DNA from: Paragorgia papillata
Lineage: Eukaryota > Cnidaria > Anthozoa > Scleralcyonacea > Coralliidae
NCBI GenBank assembly: GCA_035771165.1
Contig: JAWNZC010000025.1
Location: 2,141,501 to 2,205,500 of the forward strand
Reading direction: 5' to 3'
Length of the DNA: 64,000 nt
A program made the position numbers and the translations under genes. This document shows positions 62,766-64,000 of the stretch, piece after piece. The stretch's first letter is position 1. Every line of letters starts with the position of its first letter. The notes below the pieces were generated by a model, which saw nothing but the letters and a program-made list of their open reading frames with translations, was not told the origin of the DNA and searched no databases.

Positions 62766-63746
62766 TACAGATTGTAGCCATATTTTTTGGGCACCTCAGT
62801 TTGGGCGCCCAAACCAGTGTACCGACGTCTCAAACCCCCTCGATACGGCCCTGCGAACAACTGCATTGAGCCAAAACAAACTTACTCAATACTGTAACTA
62901 CTAAAAAAAATATAAGATAAATTTAAACAAAATAACAGTTATTATAATACAGTTTATCGTTTAAGAGATATTGAGACCATCCCACATGTTTACTTTTTAA
63001 AATAATAAACTATTAACATTCAACTTTGGTTTTGAAAAGTGATGCAATTTTTTTCTTGCTCAAACTTGATGTAGGATATTTTTTTCTCTTTGTGGTTCAA
63101 TGCATGCCTTTTCCCCCCGTCCCAAACCACCTTGCAGGATTTTTTTTTCTGAAATCACCCCCCCCCCCCCCCCCCCCCTCAAATGTCAAATGGTCGGCCC
63201 ATAAGGAGAGGCTACGTTCGGAGGTAACCACGTCAGTTATTTACCAAGGGCGGGTTCGGTAACTAAACTATACTTAAAAAAACAAAACTTGAATTATACA
63301 ATGACATGCGGGCAACAAAGAAGACATTCAATCTAATTTTATTTGTTTCAATTAAAAGTTTCATTTAATCTAACACATTTAATTTTACCCGTATTCTTCC
63401 CTATTAATTAATCATGTTGTATTAAACTTAAGCATAGGGAAGAGTACGGGTAAATACTATACTCCCTATGGTTTCATCCGTCGCACCCTAAAACCTTGCC
63501 CCATGCAGAGCCAATCTCTTGTATTGTCTATTTTATAATGATAATTTTCAAGAAACATAATAGACATAAACATTAATATCGCATTTGGCCCGTAAATTGC
63601 CCAACCAATTAGTAAAGTGGAAAGCAGCAAACGAGAAACACGACATAAACAGTTTCCGTTTACACTCTTTCTTGTCACTATAGACGTAGATAACTAGATA
63701 TACATGTATAACCAAAGAGAAAACAGAGCTAGGAAAAAAACCTTAC
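62766..63746. other. Intergenic / intron-side flank of first-exon copy 5
   Basis: About 63,050-63,205 is a partial relative of the AGGGACGGACCAT element (CTTGCAGGATTTTTTTTTC, a long C run at 63,158-63,178, then TCAAATGGTC). From about 63,290 the sequence matches the flank of copy 4. A perfect inverted pair around GTATTCTTCCCTA / TAGGGAAGAGTAC lies near 63,391-63,450. No gene is seen. Confidence 0.5.
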
Positions 63747-64000
63747 CTATCGCGGAGGCAGCCAATAATTTTATGATCTTTTGAACATCGGAGCGACCCG
63801 TGCAACCAGGAAAGAATGGCGTAACGATGTATTCGCCGAATATGAGACATATAATGGCCACTTGAGAGGGTTTAATAACAATACAGGCAGTCCATGTGTA
63901 AAGGAAAACCCGGTAGTGGTCCATAGGCTTCACGCATATAGGTATATTCCCCACCAGAAAAGGGAATCATCGTTCCTAATTCGGCATAGGACAAGGCACC
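63747..64000 (-). pseudogene. SLC7 first exon, copy 5 (partial, frameshifted)
   Basis: The 3' half of a fifth first exon, cut by the window edge, with an intact donor (GATAG/GTAAGG). TM3 reads IKPSQVAII and the cysteine (FFPGC) is kept. One extra A within AAAGGAAAACCCGG (about 63,901-63,914), compared with AAAGGAAACCCGG in copy 1, shifts the frame between the SGGEYTY region and TM3. Nearby CAGAAAAGGG also differs from CAGAAGCGGG in other copies. It is either a decayed copy or an assembly error in a homopolymer. Confidence 0.75.

Overview
This window is eukaryotic nuclear DNA, most likely from a cnidarian and probably an anthozoan (coral or anemone). I infer this from GT-AG introns of 0.1 to 3.3 kb, compact animal-type transporter genes (an SLC7A9-like light chain and an SLC49 transporter), a manganese-type CDF transporter, and a very high density of short foldback and MITE elements. 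I recognise several of those as common in anthozoan assemblies, from memory only. No RNA gene, operon, CRISPR array or prokaryotic signal is present.

Layout. (1) 1 to about 29,312 is one satellite array that runs off the left edge. It has two related monomers of 39 bp and 51 bp. The 51-bp form is the 39-bp form plus a 12-bp box, with two linked diagnostic substitutions. The left 10.8 kb is mostly 39-bp units. The region 10.85-18.5 kb alternates 51-bp blocks with 39-bp runs of variable length. The last 8 kb is dominated by 51-bp units and contains a tandem 3.9-kb higher-order repeat. The minus strand of both consensus monomers lacks stop codons in all three frames, so the long reading frames there are not genes. 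(2) 29.3-31.4 kb is the array edge, with diverged outlying monomers and foldback elements. (3) 31.5-35.5 kb holds two intronless transporter genes: a Mn-type CDF metal transporter (+) and an SLC49/FLVCR/DIRC2-type MFS transporter (-). Harbinger-type MITEs lie around them, one inserted exactly at the CDF stop codon. (4) 36-41.7 kb is transposon-derived sequence with no convincing gene. (5) 41.69-51.90 kb is a complete 10-exon SLC7A9-like amino-acid transporter gene (-) encoding 503 residues, reconstructed exon by exon with consistent splice sites and phases. (6) 51.9-64 kb holds four further copies of only the first coding exon of that gene, all on the same strand. Three are intact, with the same phase-1 donor. 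The fourth runs off the window and carries a frameshift. They sit among nested transposons.

How it fits together. All recognisable host genes here are membrane transporters. The most notable arrangement is the array of first exons upstream of one set of constant exons 2-10, which looks like a variable-first-exon locus (UGT1 or protocadherin style). Each variable exon encodes TM1 to TM3, the start of TM4 and the heavy-chain disulfide cysteine. Variation falls in TM3, beside the substrate pocket. Whether the copies splice to the shared exons cannot be settled from DNA alone. The other main finding is the two-monomer satellite and its higher-order organisation.
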